From the NCBI RefSeq assembly GCF_048544455.1, contig NC_133536.1, positions 30,940,152 through 31,004,151 of the forward strand: a DNA stretch of 64,000 nt, given 5' to 3'. The notes under the pieces were generated by a model. The model did no database searches. It was not told where the DNA came from and saw only the letters and a program-made list of their open reading frames with translations. Positions 1 to 11,245 of the stretch are shown piece after piece; within the stretch, counting starts at the first letter, position 1, and each line of letters opens with the position of its first letter. The position numbers and the translations under genes are program-made. Source of the DNA: Silene latifolia (lineage: Eukaryota; Streptophyta; Magnoliopsida; Caryophyllales; Caryophyllaceae).

Positions 1-466
1 ATGTTTACAACAGCAGTTGGGAAGCGCAAATCTGACCGCCTCGGCCAGACCGAGAGCGGAGGAGGAAGCGACCGACATGCCAACATGTTGCTGAGCAAAT
101 TGGGAAACGTGAATCTTGCTTCCTCGGCTTGTTCAGGTGCAGCAGAGGGCACGACCAATATGCTAAAAACGTAAGAAGACAACTGAATGGAGGATGAGAT
201 CAAAGCCTCGGCCAAGCCGAAGGCAAATAAACAAACTTCATTGAAAATGTTTACAAGTGAGACAAAATAAAGTCGACGGCCGTCCCCATAGGGATAGCCT
301 AAGCTCAACCTAACAAAGTTTAATAAAAAAGAAGGAACAACAAAAATTACAACATTAAGACATGAAGCGCCAAAAGGATGGCAGGGAGGAAAGGCTCAAA
401 AGTTGGCCCCGAGCAGTGAAGGCTGTCCGAAGGGCCAGGTGAGTCTGGTGACGACCGCCCGTCTCC

Positions 467-2902
467 CTATGCTTGTTGCCGCTCGCCACCGGCAGCAGTA
501 GCAGCATCACCGTCGGTGGACGGCCCAGAGGACGACTTGTCAGCTTCACGTGCCTTTGCCTTCTTAGCCTCCTCTCTAGCCTCCTTCACCTTAGCATCAT
601 GGGCCGCCTTGGCCGCAGCTTTCTGAGCAGCCTTCGCCTCGGCCGTGGCCTTGGCCTCCTCAGCAGCCGCCTTCTCATCCAGAAGTTTGTCAAAATCTTG
701 CCACGGAAAAGTGCCTTCAGGAAGGAGCTCCTTAATCGCATCCCTTGTAGCATCTTGACTTGGTCCCGTGCGGCACACATTTCAGGGATGATGACGGTTT
801 TCAGCAGCTCAATATCCTTCTCCCTCTGAGCAAGGATAGCCTTTTTGCCCTTATGTTCCTTCGCCTCGGCCAAATGCAGAGTCTTCCATCTTTCCCTCTG
901 CTCAACCATGGCCTTATAACCGCCCTTAAGTTTGTTTCTCTCCTCCCGCAACTTAGCGGCATCAGCCAACGCGGACTCAACCTTAGCTCTTTCGGCCAAG
1001 ACCTTAGCTCTCTCGGCCAGGACCACCTTCTCAGCGTCTTCCTTAAGCTTTCGCTCAGCGAGTAAGTCCTGCTTCGCCTTCTCGGCCTCCTCCCTAGTTT
1101 GAGCCGCGAGCTTTTCTTGCTCGATAAGATGAGTGTCGGCAACGTCAGCCCACTTCACCAGCCTTTTGGCCAACCTCATGCCGTCCTCCCTGAGCTGAAC
1201 GAAGGAAGCCTTCTTGGACGAGGTGTCGGCGGCGACATTTTTGTCGCCCATCTGCACAGGCTGCTTCTCCAATTGCCGTTCGGTGAAAGCAACAGCTGGC
1301 GACGGCTGATCGAGAAAAAACCCCGACAAAGCGTCCATGTCAACATTCATCGACATATCAGAAAGCCTGTCATCAGGAATGCATAAGAAACCTGCTAAAT
1401 CCGAGCCATGGGTTAGATCCGTACCAGTCCTAGCCTTCTTGGATAGAGGGCCGGCTGACCCCTTCTCTTTCCCTGCCTCGGTAACAGCAGCAGCATGCGT
1501 TGTTTCTTTCCTCTTATGTGAAGGAGGAGGACCCTCCAGAACGGTGAGGTCCTCGTCAACATTGACGACCTCCTTATCTTTTTGGACTATGGGGATTGGA
1601 GATCGAGTTGGAGTTGACGTCGTAGCCGCCGAAGACGTTGCTTTTGGTCTCCAGCGCGGCACGTTACCGCCAATTTCTGCTTGAGTCGCCCCCACGTCCA
1701 TTGCTTTCAACGCCTGCTCCATAAGTTCGTGCGGGGCCTGCTTGCGATCACGCGACGCGGCCTTAGGGTGCAGTTCAACAACTCTCCTGTCCTGGTCAAG
1801 TCCCAACTTGCTTAGGATTGAGACAGAGAGATCCCGGCCAAATCCATCTGCAAGAAACAAAGCAGGAGTTAAGCAAAAGAAGTAAACCAAGGCTCAAATA
1901 TCGAAGCATAAAAGCAAAGGGGGGCCTCATACCGACCCCCACTCACCCTGGCTGAGGGCTGGTATGAGGCCGACATGACAAAGCGGCTCGTCTTGAAGGA
2001 CGATCTGCGTCGGAGGCATCCATCCCTTCGGCGTGCCATCCTTCTCAGCCTCGAACATGCTCATTGCCCGCACTTCGTCGTCATTAAGATAAACCTTCTT
2101 GGCGTCCATCTTAATCTTATTACGGGAGACATATCTTTCATGCTCCCCCTGACTCTCACAGCGCAAATTGACGCGGCGCGGAAGGACCGGGCGATGGATA
2201 GTCCTCCGGAACCTCGACATATACCCACCACCCTTTCCAGTCTTTGCAGGATGTCAGCTTGGAGACGGTCACGTAACCCGGCTCGGTCTGCACGCTGTAC
2301 CACCCCATGACGCCTTGGGTAGACAGCCGAAGATGGTGGAGCCGGTGGAAAAAGTTCACCGTTGGGGCCACCCCCTTAAAGAGACAAAACCATACGAAGC
2401 CAATAATCGTCCTAATGGCCAACGGGTGCAGTTGTGTCACGGCGACATTCATGGCTTTGATTATGGCCGAGACGTGTTCATTAAGAGGAAAACGGAGCCC
2501 ATACTCCAGATGTCTAATATACACGCCTATACAACCTTCGGGAGGGCAACAGACTGCCTGATCACCCACAAGGACAATAATTCTATACCCCCTGCCGAAG
2601 TTGTAGTGGTCTTCGAAAAGTTCAGGCCCGGAGGCACAAGCAAACTTGTTCGTCCAAACAGAATCAAGTTTAATCGAGCAGGCTTCGCCGTGCCACAAGT
2701 AATGCGGCCTCTCTGAATCAGATTGGGTCTCTTCCTCCTCATCATCATCAAAATCCTCGAGATATTTCTCGTCGATTTCAGGAGAAGACGACTTACGACC
2801 CCCGAACCCCCCCGGGAAGACAACCAGTGGCTCCTGTTCAGCAGGACGCGGCGGTTCATCCCCCGGGGCTGAGGTACTAGGCGGAGCGTCAACAGCAGAC
2901 AT
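467..2902 (-). pseudogene. Antisense gene of E1, 'putative gypsy type transposon' domain plus coiled coil
   Basis: The gene runs opposite to E1. The N-terminal stretch (2156-2902) begins with an acidic, proline-rich segment. A globular part follows with GYRIIVLVGD, then a run reading VYIRHLEYGLRFPLNEHV, then IRTIIGFVWFCLFKGVAPTV and WYSV. This matches what I know of the Pfam family called putative gypsy type transposon (PF04195), common in plant Tat-like elements and of unknown function. The C-terminal part (about 467-1847) has a Lys/Arg patch and long Ala/Glu/Lys heptad-like runs expected to form a coiled coil. The chosen start is the first ATG after a TATA box about 180 bp upstream. The coding stretches lie in more than one frame, with consensus-looking splice borders between two of them, so splicing is possible; otherwise it appears to have one or two breaks. 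Its role is unknown; a structural or regulatory protein of the element is a guess. Confidence 0.6.
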
Positions 2903-3079
2903 GGTGGCAACGAATACTTAACAAATAAAAGTTGGGGAAGAATTTATTTTTACCTTGAAAGAAAGTGTTACGCCGAGTAACGCTTCGAAAATTAGAGAGA
3001 GAATACTCTTCGAAAACTAGAGAGAGGAAATTTTTCTTGAAAAAGAAGTTTGCGCAGCAAAATGAGGGGCATACTGCTC

Positions 3080-3089
3080 TATTTATAGA
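3080..3089 (-). promoter_or_regulatory. TATA box for the antisense gene of E1
   Basis: On the minus strand this reads CTATAAATAG, a strong plant TATA box, about 180 bp before the first ATG of the antisense gene. It lies between the LTR and the gene, so the gene probably has its own promoter rather than using LTR transcription. Position and motif are seen; activity is inferred. Confidence 0.5.
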
Positions 3090-3379
3090 GCAAAGCCCAT
3101 TCAGTGGACCAATCAGAGCAAAGCCCATGAAGCGTCCACCAATCAACACCAGGCCACGTGTCAAGCATGCAGCCGCAGAATGTCAATCGACATACAGTGA
3201 CCCATCTTCTTCGACACGCTCCTTGGTATCTACTTGCCAACGGCCAGCTGATCAACCAAGCTTGGCAGCACCGGCCGGGGGCAATCAAAAGCACACGGCA
3301 CTCCCAACCTTGGTCTCGGCCAGCGCCATTTCCTTTTTAACATTCGATGTCCATTACACAACAATGTGGAGGGGGGATA

Positions 3380-3500
3380 TGGTACGACCTGAACAGGACC
3401 AAGCCGAGGAAGAAGTTCGACATGCGCAGAATACGCTCAACACGCATCGAAGGTCCATACCACGGCATAGACTACGCTGGGGGAAAATTGATGGGGCATA
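3380..3500 (+). repeat. E1 3' LTR, first 121 bp
   Basis: The LTR seems to begin with TGGTACGACC just after the purine run GGAGGGGGGATA (the polypurine tract). It is cut after 121 bp by E2 and continues at 9441. The start could instead be up to 15 bp further left, at another TG. Bases 3496-3500 (GCATA) are the left copy of the E2 target duplication. Confidence 0.55.
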
Positions 3501-4208
3501 TGATGCGTATATGTAGCGGAAGACTTAATTGTTTTGTTTTTGGGTTTTTGTTGTGCGAAAGATAAAGGATATTTGTTTCGATTCCTTGAGAAGAGATCGA
3601 AAAAAATGGGATATTTGGTATCACTAGACCTATAGTGATAACAATGGGGAATTACTCGAAACGCGTCAAGCAATTCAACTCAAACTGCGGAGCACGTCCT
3701 TAGTTTAAGGCAAGACTCGAAATCATCGACTCTTTGAAAAAGATTGAAACCAACAAGTTTCTCTCTCTAAAATGTTTTTACTTCAACTTTGGATGATTAC
3801 AAATGAGGGAGGCTAGGTCCTTATATAGGACAAAAGCCTTGGCCTCCAAGTAAAACATTAAATGCTAGTTTGTAAGTTCTAGGATGATTAGATGCATAGA
3901 ACTTACAACTTAGACTCTTTTGTCAAATCTTATTCAAACTATGTTGAAAAATGCAAAAAAATAAAATAGGATTCTTCTCCCTTGGTGCCGCCACATTCGG
4001 CCCTCTCCCCTTGTTCCCATTTGATTTTTCTTTTGTTCCCACACGGCATCAAGGGGTGTACGGGTCTCGAGCTTCAACCGCACATAATACCTCTCTTTTA
4101 CGCAAACCCATCCAATTTTCATGCATAAGAAATGTATTATTTGGGCCTGGTTTTGATTGGTGCTCTATGTCGAGCACAACTTCTTCCATGGGGTCCATAT
4201 CCGCGTCA
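3501..4208 (-). repeat. E2 3' LTR (708 bp)
   Basis: Direct copy of 8729-9435. In plus-strand terms it begins TGATGCGTAT and ends CCGCGTCA, so it has the usual TG...CA ends. The end of the integrase reading frame lies inside it. Confidence 0.9.
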
Positions 4209-5242
4209 TCTCCTCCTTCTTGAAAAGGAATTGCCCTCAATTCCTTGATTCCATCGTCGTCAATGTAAGGAGATAGATCCCCGACGTTGAAAGTGGCGTG
4301 TACCCCATATTCTCCGGGCAACTCGATCTTGTATGCGTTGTCGCCTACCTTTGATATTACCTTGTAAGGACCTTCTGCCCGCGGCATGAGTTTATTTTTG
4401 CGTTTGTTCGGGAAACGCTCCTTCCTTAGGTGTAACCACACGAGGTCTCCTTCGCGGAAAGACCTTGGCCGGCGGGTTTTGTTTGCTTTGCGCTTGTATA
4501 CTTCATTAATTTTCTCAATTCTTGCCCTGACTTGATCATGCAGCTTGATCATTGATTTCAATTTGGACTCCGCATCCTTGTGCATGATTTCATCCTTGGG
4601 TAGGGGAATGAGGTCTAGTGGTAAATACGGGTTTATACCATATACGACCTCAAATGGGGAGTGCTTTGTCGCATAAGTTGGGGAGCGGTTGTATGCGAAT
4701 TCAGCGTGTGCGAGTTTCAAATCCTAATCTTTCTGAGTTTTGCTCACCAGACTTCGCAGCATTGTTCCCAGAGTGCGATTTGTGACCTCCGTTTGTCCGC
4801 CCGTCTGGGGATGATGAGAAGTGCTGAACAAAAGCTTGGTTCCCACCCTTCTCCATAACGTTTTCCAGAAGTAGCTTAGGAACTTGGAATCTCGATCGGA
4901 GACGATTGTTCTTGGGATCCCGTGGAGTCGTAAGACTTCCCGAAAATACAAGTCCGCCACATTGCTGGCGTCGTCGGTCTTGTGACATGCGATAAAATGG
5001 GCAATCTTTGAGAATCGGTCGACTACTACCATGATCGCATCCTTGCCTCTTTGGGTCCGCGGTAACGCTACAATGAAATCCATGGATATGTCTTCCCAAG
5101 GTCGGCACGGGGTAGGCAAAGGTACATACTCTCCAGGTTGGAATTTGCTTTTGGCCATGTGACATGTGATGCATTTTCGTACTATCGCTTGTACGTCTCC
5201 TTGTAATTGTGGCCAATAGAAATGTTCCTTGAGGATATCCAC
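4049..5242 (-). pseudogene. E2 integrase region
   Basis: Integrase sequence in more than one reading frame. A zinc-binding remnant ([11 protein letters not shown]) is followed by the catalytic core: [25 protein letters not shown] with the first Asp, IVSDRDSKF with the second, and [14 protein letters not shown] with the Glu. The C-terminal part has ELPGEYGVHATFNVGDLSPY, typical of chromoviral integrase tails. It continues into the LTR (to 4049). Broken; about two breaks across the integrase. Confidence 0.8.
4209..4221 (-). other. E2 polypurine tract
   Basis: The minus strand reads AAGAAGGAGGAGA directly against the 3' LTR, the expected plus-strand primer for reverse transcription. It lies inside the integrase reading frame, as described for CRM-type elements. 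Confidence 0.75.
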
Positions 5243-5482
5243 AGTTTTGTTTACTCCAAAATGTCCCCCAAGTCCACCTCCGTGGGCTTCTCGAATTAGG
5301 AGTTCTCGGATCGGGAGTTTTGGGACACAAAGTCTGTTACCTTTGAAAAGGAAACCATCTTGAGTAATGAATTCATCATGAGCCCCGTTCTTGCAAATCT
5401 TGAAGATTTCCCCAAAGTCGGGATCGTTCTCGTAGGATTCCTTCGATGCCTCGAAGCCCGATGAATCGGATATCGAGTACCG

Positions 5483-8413
5483 TCAATAATGAGTATCGGC
5501 GTGAGAGAGCATCGGCCACCACGTTATTTTGCCAGTTTTGTATTTGGAGGAGAAATGGAAGGATTGTAAAAATTCCACCCACTTGGCATGCCTTGAGTTC
5601 AACTTTTGTTGCCCATTGATATGTTTCAACGATTCGTGGTCCGAGTGCAGGATGAAATGACTTGGTCGGAGATAGTGACTCCAATGTTGTAGGGCCCTTA
5701 CGATCGCATAGAATTCCTTGTCGTAAGTCGAATAATTGAGCCTGGCCCCGTTCAGTTTTTCAGAGAAGTAAGCGATGGGTCGCTTTCCTTGCACTAGCAC
5801 GGCTCCAATTCCAACACCGCTTGCGTCACATTCGACTTCGAACGGGCGGGTGAAATCCGGGAGTGCCAACAATGGTGCCTCACAAAGTTTTTGGATAATC
5901 GTCTTGAATGCCCGTTGAGCAGCTGGAGTCCATACGAAAGTTCCTTTCTTTGTACGTTCAGTGATAGGGCTAGCGATGGTGCTGAAATCCCGAATGAACC
6001 TCCGATAGAATGAAGGAAGTCCGTGAAAGGATCGGACTTCTGTGACAGTTTTCGGAATAGGCCACGATTTGATTGCCTCAATCTTGGATTGATCGACGGA
6101 GACCCCTTCCTTAGAAACCCTGTATCCAAGAAAGATAACGCTCTCGACTAAGAACGAGCACTTCTCCTTCTTACCATAGAGTTGGCACTCCCGAAGTGTG
6201 TTGAACACCTTACGAAGATGTTGGAAGTGATCATCCTTGCTCCGACTGTAGATCAAAATGTCGTCCAAGTAAACGACTACAAATCTGCCTAGGAAAGGCT
6301 TGAGTATTTCGTTCATGAGTCGCATAAAGGTGCTTGGAGCGTTTGTCAAGCCGAATGGCATAACCGTCCACTCGTATAAGTCATGCTTAGTTTTAAACGC
6401 AGTTTTCCACTCGTCCCCTTCTCTCATCCGAATTTGGTGATAACCACTCCTCAAATCAACTTTAGAGAAGATCTCGGCTCCATGTAACTCTTCGAGCATA
6501 TCATCAAGCCTCGGAATTGGAAACCGATACTTGATAGTGATGTTGTTCACGGCTCGACTATCGATGCACATTCGCCACGTCCCATCCTTCTTTGGAACAA
6601 GTAGTGTAGGGACGGCACATGGGCTCATGCTTTCGCGTACATAGCCTCGTTCCATTAGCTCTTCGATTTGCCGCTGTAAATCCTTGGTCTCTATCGGATT
6701 GCACCGATAGGCAACTTTGTTTGGTAAAGGAGCTCCGGGCAGGAGGTCGATTTGGTGTTCGATCCCACGAATAGGTGGTAACCCAGCGGGTAATTCTTCG
6801 GGGAAAACATCCTTGAATTCTTCCAAGAGCGAGGTTAATCGTCCATCCTTACTTTCGTTGCTAGGAGTCTCGTTGCCCACCATTAGGTAAACCTGGTTGC
6901 CATTGACAATGGCCTCGTCCACCTCTTTCTCACTAGCAAGCATGGTCATGCTAGTGGTCGTTCCACGCTTGGCACTCATAGAACGTACTTCACCTGGCGC
7001 CATTGGTTTTAAGACAATTTTTTTTCCCTTACTTACCAACTCGTACTCGTTGCTTCGACCGCGATGCACCACATCCCGGTCATACTGCCAAGGTCGTCCT
7101 AATAGGACATGACATGCATCCATTGGTACAACATCGCATAGGATGTCTTCGTTGTAAGATCCCATGGTCAGTGCCACCCTCACTTGCTTAGTGATCTTCA
7201 CCTTATTCTCGTCATCCAGCCAATGCATGGCGTATGGTTTTGGGTGAGGGATCGTGGGTAGTTTTAATTTCTCCACCATTTCTGTTGAGGCTACGTTGGT
7301 GAAACTGCCTCCGTCAATGATTAGGCTACACCATTTGTCCTTCACTTGGCACTTGGTGTGGAATATTTGACTTCGCTGCTCCGTTTCAATGGGCGAAGTT
7401 TGAGCTTGCAGGGTTCGAAGAACCAAAATGCAATCATAACTAGGAGCGACGTAATCTTCGGCGTTCCCGGCGGGTGCCTCTTCCTCATCTCCTTCTAAAT
7501 TAAAAATACCCTCAGTTCTTTCCTCCTCTTCGAACAGCTCATCACGACATTCCACGGCCTCTCTTAGTGTGATAATGGTTCGTTGATTCGGGCACGCATT
7601 TTTGAAATGTCCAAACCCTTGACATTTAAAACACCGAATCTGCGTGTAGCTATTCTCCTTTGAGGCGGGCGGTTTGATAGCAGCACTGGAGGTAGGAGTC
7701 GTCTTGGGATCGGTGGTATTTCCCGTGGTGCTTGTCCTTGAGTTGTTCTCATTTTTCCAAGTCCGGCTATTCTCACCATAGGTGGTTGCCACCTTTGTCT
7801 TTCCTTGTGCCTCCACTTTGAGACACATACTACACAAGGTATCGAAATCTGAGTAATTCTGTAACTCGACAACATGGGCGATGTTGCGGTTTAGACCTCG
7901 TAGGAATCGCGATATTCTTATGTCCTCATCCTCCACCAAGTCTCCCATTAAGGCTAGGTTTGTAAATTCGTTAATGTATTCCAGGACACTTAGCCTTCCT
8001 TGGGTAAGATCGGTGATCTTACGATAGGTTGTGAGCCTATGTGTGGCGGGTACATATCTTTTCCGTAATTTGAGTTTAAGCACGTGCCATGATGTTATCT
8101 TTGATTTTCCGGCTCGAACTCTTCTGGTCTTCAGGCTTTCATACCATAATGAAGCCCCATTTCTTAATTTCAAAATGGCGTACTTGCAGCACTGTTCATC
8201 ATCGAGACCCTTAAAATCAAACATCCGATCTATTTGTCTTTCCCATTCAAGGTAACTCTCGGGATCCGTGCCTCCTGTGAACTCGGGTAGTTCACTCATT
8301 TTGAACTCGTCAATGACTCGTTCACGTCTTGGCTGCCATTTGGGATCGTGTTCTTGTAAATTCTTTAAGGCCTTTTGAAGATCCTTGAGAAAGTTGGGAT
8401 CGTCGAAGTTCAT
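5483..8413 (-). pseudogene. E2 gag, protease, reverse transcriptase and RNase H
   Basis: A single long reading frame of 976 codons. The gag core is followed by a CCHC zinc knuckle ([14 protein letters not shown], residues 261-274). The protease shows [13 protein letters not shown] (about 364-376), where DGG replaces the usual DSG; this DGGS form is common in plant chromoviruses. The reverse transcriptase contains [30 protein letters not shown] and the catalytic YLDD (715-718). RNase H begins near residue 850 with [13 protein letters not shown]. The start at 8413 is preceded by about 300 bp of T-rich untranslated leader. I treat it as part of a fossil element because the pol region as a whole is broken downstream. 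Confidence 0.85.
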
Positions 8414-8714
8414 GTTTGGTGATTGGTTTTTGACTTTTCGAAAAGAAAGATGTGTGTGTTTTTTTGTTTTTTTTTGTTTTTTTGTTTTTTTTTTTTCATT
8501 TAACAGTACCGTGAACAGTACCGTGAACAGTGTTTTTTGTGGTTTTTTTTTTTTTTTTTGTGTTCAATTCGTGCCTTCAAGATCCAATCGATTAAACCTC
8601 AACTACCTCGCCGAGTTTAATCTTTGAATACCAAGCGCGTTGGATATTCAACTATCAACTGATTGGGACCTCCTTAGGACCGTCTTGATTTTTTTAGGGT
8701 GATCAAGAGCCGAA

Positions 8715-8726
8715 GCTCTGATACCA
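8715..8726 (-). other. E2 primer-binding site, initiator Met tRNA
   Basis: The minus strand reads TGGTATCAGAGC, complementary to the 3' end of plant initiator methionine tRNA, two bases inside the 5' LTR. It fixes the orientation of E2. Confidence 0.9.
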
Positions 8727-8728
8727 TT

Positions 8729-9435
8729 TGATGCGTATACGTAGCGGAAGACTTAATTGTTTTGTTTTTGGGTTTTTGTTGTGCGAAAGATAAAGGATAT
8801 TTGTTTCGATTCCTTGAGAAGAGATCGAAAACAATGGGATATTTGGTATCACTAGACCTATAGTGATAACAATGGGGAATTACTCGAAACGCGTCAAGCA
8901 ATTCAACTCAAATCATGAGCACGTCCTTAGTTTAAGGCAAGACTCGAAATCATCGACTCTTTGAAAAAGATTGAAACCAACAAGTTTCTCTCTCTAAAAT
9001 GTTTTTACTTCAACTTTGGATGATTACAAATGAGGGAGGCTAGGTCCTTATATAGGACAAAAGCCTTGGCCTCCAAGTAAAACATTAAATGCTAGTTTGT
9101 AAGTTCTAGGATGATTAGATGCATAGAACTTACAACTTAGACTCTTTTGTCAAATCTTATTCAAACTATGTTGAAAAATGCAAAAAAATAAAATAGGATT
9201 CTTCTCCCTTGGTGCCGCCACATTCGGCCCTCTCCCCTTGTTCCCATTTGATTTTTCTTTTGTTCCCACACGACATCAAGGGGTGTACGGGTCTCGAGCT
9301 TCAACCGCACATAATACCTCTCTTTTACACAAACCCATCCAATTTTCATGCATAAGAAATGTATTATTTGGGCCTGGTTTTGATTGGTGCTCTATGTCGA
9401 GCACAACTTCTTCCATGGGGTCCATATCCGCGTCA
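8729..9435 (-). repeat. E2 5' LTR (707 bp)
   Basis: Upstream LTR of E2, about 99% identical to 3501-4208. GCATA follows at 9436-9440, matching 3496-3500, and fixes the boundary to the base. Confidence 0.9.
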
Positions 9436-9440
9436 GCATA

Positions 9441-9993
9441 TTCTGCACCCGCTGACCAAGTCAACATATTGACCAAGGTCAAAGCTAAAAGACAACAAGT
9501 CAAAAGAAAAATGTCCTAACCGACAAAGCATGTCGGCCTGTCACTTGGGTCTCGGTTCGGCAACTAGCCGGCCGAGAGGCATATCCGTATACTCGCATCC
9601 AGTCCCCTCGGCATGGAGTCAACCAGACCTGCCGGCCTGTCATGGGTCCCTCCGTCGAGGGTAAGACAGTCTTTCCACCTGCTACGCCACTTGGCCACTA
9701 CGTGACAAAAGGTGAAAGTCTATAAATACTCCACATCTCTCATTGAGAAATCAACTGGAAAATCTGGTATAAAACTCCCTTATCTCTCTACAATATACTT
9801 TGCCAAGTTAAACATACAACTTATCTATCTAAGTTTACTGACTTGAGCGTCGGAGTGAGTACGCTCGGCCCCAAGCCGAGCCCTCAGTTTGTTCATCCTT
9901 ATAGGAAAGAGTGAAAGGAAGAGACGAGCAACGACATCATTCTACAAGCTCAAGTGGTCACAATCCTGCTCCGAAATTACACCCGGAACAACA
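9441..9993 (+). repeat. E1 3' LTR, remaining 553 bp
   Basis: Continuation of the LTR that starts near 3380. It holds a TATA box (TATAAATA, 9721-9728) that should mark the U3/R boundary, then the segment GAGCGTCGGAGTGAGTACGC that I associate with plant Tat/Retand-type LTRs. It ends ...CGGAACAACA. The right target duplication should begin ATACT at 9994, but the partner copy is outside the window. Confidence 0.65.
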
Positions 9994-10184
9994 ATACTTA
10001 CTCAAAAATAGAAAATGGATTAATATTTTAAATTTGTACTCCCTAAAATAGAATGAGATAATTATCGATCGAAATGAAGTATGAAATATGATCCTCCTTC
10101 ATTTTTGCTCTAACGCTTTTGCCGATTTTTCGTAGTTTTTGAGACAACATTTTCATCCATTTTTTTTCTTTTTTTACATTTATA
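9994..10184. other. AT-rich intergenic DNA
   Basis: No gene seen. A run CTCCCTAAAATAGAATGAGAT near 10037 is faintly like one end of a Stowaway-type MITE, but I cannot find the other end. Confidence 0.4.
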
Positions 10185-10192
10185 CATAAATT

Positions 10193-10193
<1 letters not shown>

Positions 10194-10236
<43 letters not shown>

Positions 10237-10425
10237 ATGACGAGGGGGTTGAGTCCCCCCGGGCCCATGCATTCCCGCACCACCACATGGACCATGTAAG
10301 CCACCCCTTCGGGGGCTGCAGTGGCCAAGTGATCATCGCCCCAGCTGGTAGTCGAACCTGGGACCTCTCAACTCCTGCATTTCTGCAAGCTTCAAGGTTT
10401 AACCCAGCTACCACTGGACTAACAC
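10194..10425 (-). mobile_element. tRNA-derived SINE with poly(A) tail
   Basis: On the minus strand a 190-bp body (10236-10425) ends in a tail of about 40 A (10194-10235). It carries both parts of an internal RNA polymerase III promoter: an A box (TAGTCCAGTGG, minus strand of 10411-10421) and a B box (GGTTCGACTACC, minus strand of 10347-10358), 52 bp apart, as in tRNA genes. The copy is flanked by the 9-bp duplication CATAAATTT (10185-10193 and 10426-10434). A long, nearly pure tail and an exact duplication suggest recent insertion. It needs a LINE in trans. I do not recognise the named family. Confidence 0.9.
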
Positions 10426-10434
10426 CATAAATTT

Positions 10435-10997
10435 AATGAAAAATTTAGGTAGAAAAAATATCCAATTCCTTAACACTTACTTCATACTAACACTAGTGTT
10501 AAACTCGTGCAATCATGCACAAGCTGCATTTAAAACTTTGTTTTAATTACGTATATCATGTATGCAAAAATATGTCACAAAATAAGGTTAATAAGTGGAT
10601 AAAGTAGACATAAAAATGGGCATTAAAACACTTATAAATTATAATGAACCAAAACGTAATTCATAAACTATTACATGGTACATTAAATTTACATTTTTTT
10701 TCAATTATTCTTATAAACTACAGTTGTCGTGACATTAGAAATACCACTATAAGTATCGCATTTCCAATTTTCAGCACCTCTTGATATTATTGTTGTTAAA
10801 ATTTAATAAACGGACACGATTATAATTTTTAAAATATAAATTAACCATATTCATATGCTGAATATTACTCAGTTTCCAAACATGAAATTCTAAATTGGAT
10901 CAGAAGTGTAAATATTTTTAAGAATTATAATTTTTTTTTGAGTTAAAAAATACTTATATAACTGATTGTCACCAGTTAAACGACTATCATAATTTTA
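10435..10997. other. AT-rich upstream region of the Kunitz gene
   Basis: No reading frame, RNA gene or clear repeat seen. It is AT-rich, as is usual for plant intergenic DNA, and would be the distal promoter region of the gene at 11246. Confidence 0.5.
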
Positions 10998-11143
10998 TGG
11001 AAAATGAAAGGGCGCCATCGGGTGACACTCAATTTGGGCGCCACCCTCTCACATGGGGTGAGTGCGGGTCCCTTCAATAAAGAATGCTTGTGAGAGGGTG
11101 TCACCCAATTTGGGCGTCACCCGGTGGCGCCCTATCACTATCC
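10998..11143. mobile_element. 146-bp foldback MITE in the Kunitz promoter
   Basis: An imperfect palindrome. The left arm (about 11009-11053, from AGGGCGCCATCGGGTGACAC) and the right arm (about 11090-11133) pair over some 44 bp with about 7 mismatches. Weaker matching extends to the outer ends (GGAAAATGA against GGATAGTGA in reverse complement). The direct repeat TTTTA (10993-10997 and 11144-11148) may be the target duplication. No coding capacity. The short size and full-length inverted repeat fit a MITE; the superfamily is not clear. Confidence 0.75.
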
Positions 11144-11194
11144 TTTTAAATTGGTGAGACAGAAGGTGAGAGGCCTTTGATTGTTCCGATCCAC

Positions 11195-11201
11195 TATAAA
11201 A
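11195..11201 (+). promoter_or_regulatory. TATA box of the Kunitz inhibitor gene
   Basis: TATAAAA, 51 bp before the ATG, giving a short leader of roughly 20 bases if transcription starts about 30 bp downstream. The MITE ends only 52 bp upstream of it. Confidence 0.7.
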
Positions 11202-11245
11202 ACCCTCATAGTCCTTCCTAATTCTCACACCCACAACTCTTCAAA

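Larger units (their letters stand above)
1..3500 (+). mobile_element. E1: 3' part of a Tat-clade Ty3/gypsy element (left piece)
   Basis: This is the right-hand portion of an LTR retrotransposon whose gag-pol lies outside the window to the left. It carries a long antisense gene (467-2902), a noncoding stretch, a purine-rich tract (about 3367-3379) and the start of an LTR (about 3380). The LTR resumes at 9441 after the E2 insertion. A gene opposite to gag-pol between pol and the 3' LTR is a known layout in Tat-clade elements such as Grande, so the assignment is from layout and LTR style, not from pol. Positions 1-466 hold no gene on the plus strand and would be the 3' untranslated part of the antisense gene. 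Confidence 0.65.
3501..9435 (-). mobile_element. E2: CRM-like Ty3/gypsy chromovirus, 5.9 kb, nested in the E1 LTR
   Basis: This is a full-length element on the minus strand: LTR (8729-9435), primer-binding site, gag, protease, reverse transcriptase, RNase H, integrase, polypurine tract, LTR (3501-4208). It is flanked by the exact 5-bp duplication GCATA (3496-3500 and 9436-9440). The LTRs differ at about 8 places in 707 bp, near 99% identity, so the insertion is well under a million years old at usual rates. The integrase frame runs about 160 bp into the 3' LTR, and I see no clear classic chromodomain. Both are known of the CRM (centromeric) lineage, which is why I favour it; another chromovirus lineage is possible. 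Its layout is complete, with about two or three breaks in pol. Confidence 0.85.

Noticed and set aside
2168-2716. 182-codon plus-strand frame
   Set aside because: Shadow of the antisense gene of E1 on the opposite strand, which has the recognisable domain.
8501-8531. AACAGTACCGTG repeated almost three times
   Set aside because: Short local repeat in the leader of E2, flanked by T runs; no sign of more than slippage.
10043-10414. Minus-strand frames with a long lysine run
   Set aside because: They read through the poly(A) tail and body of the SINE; not a protein gene.
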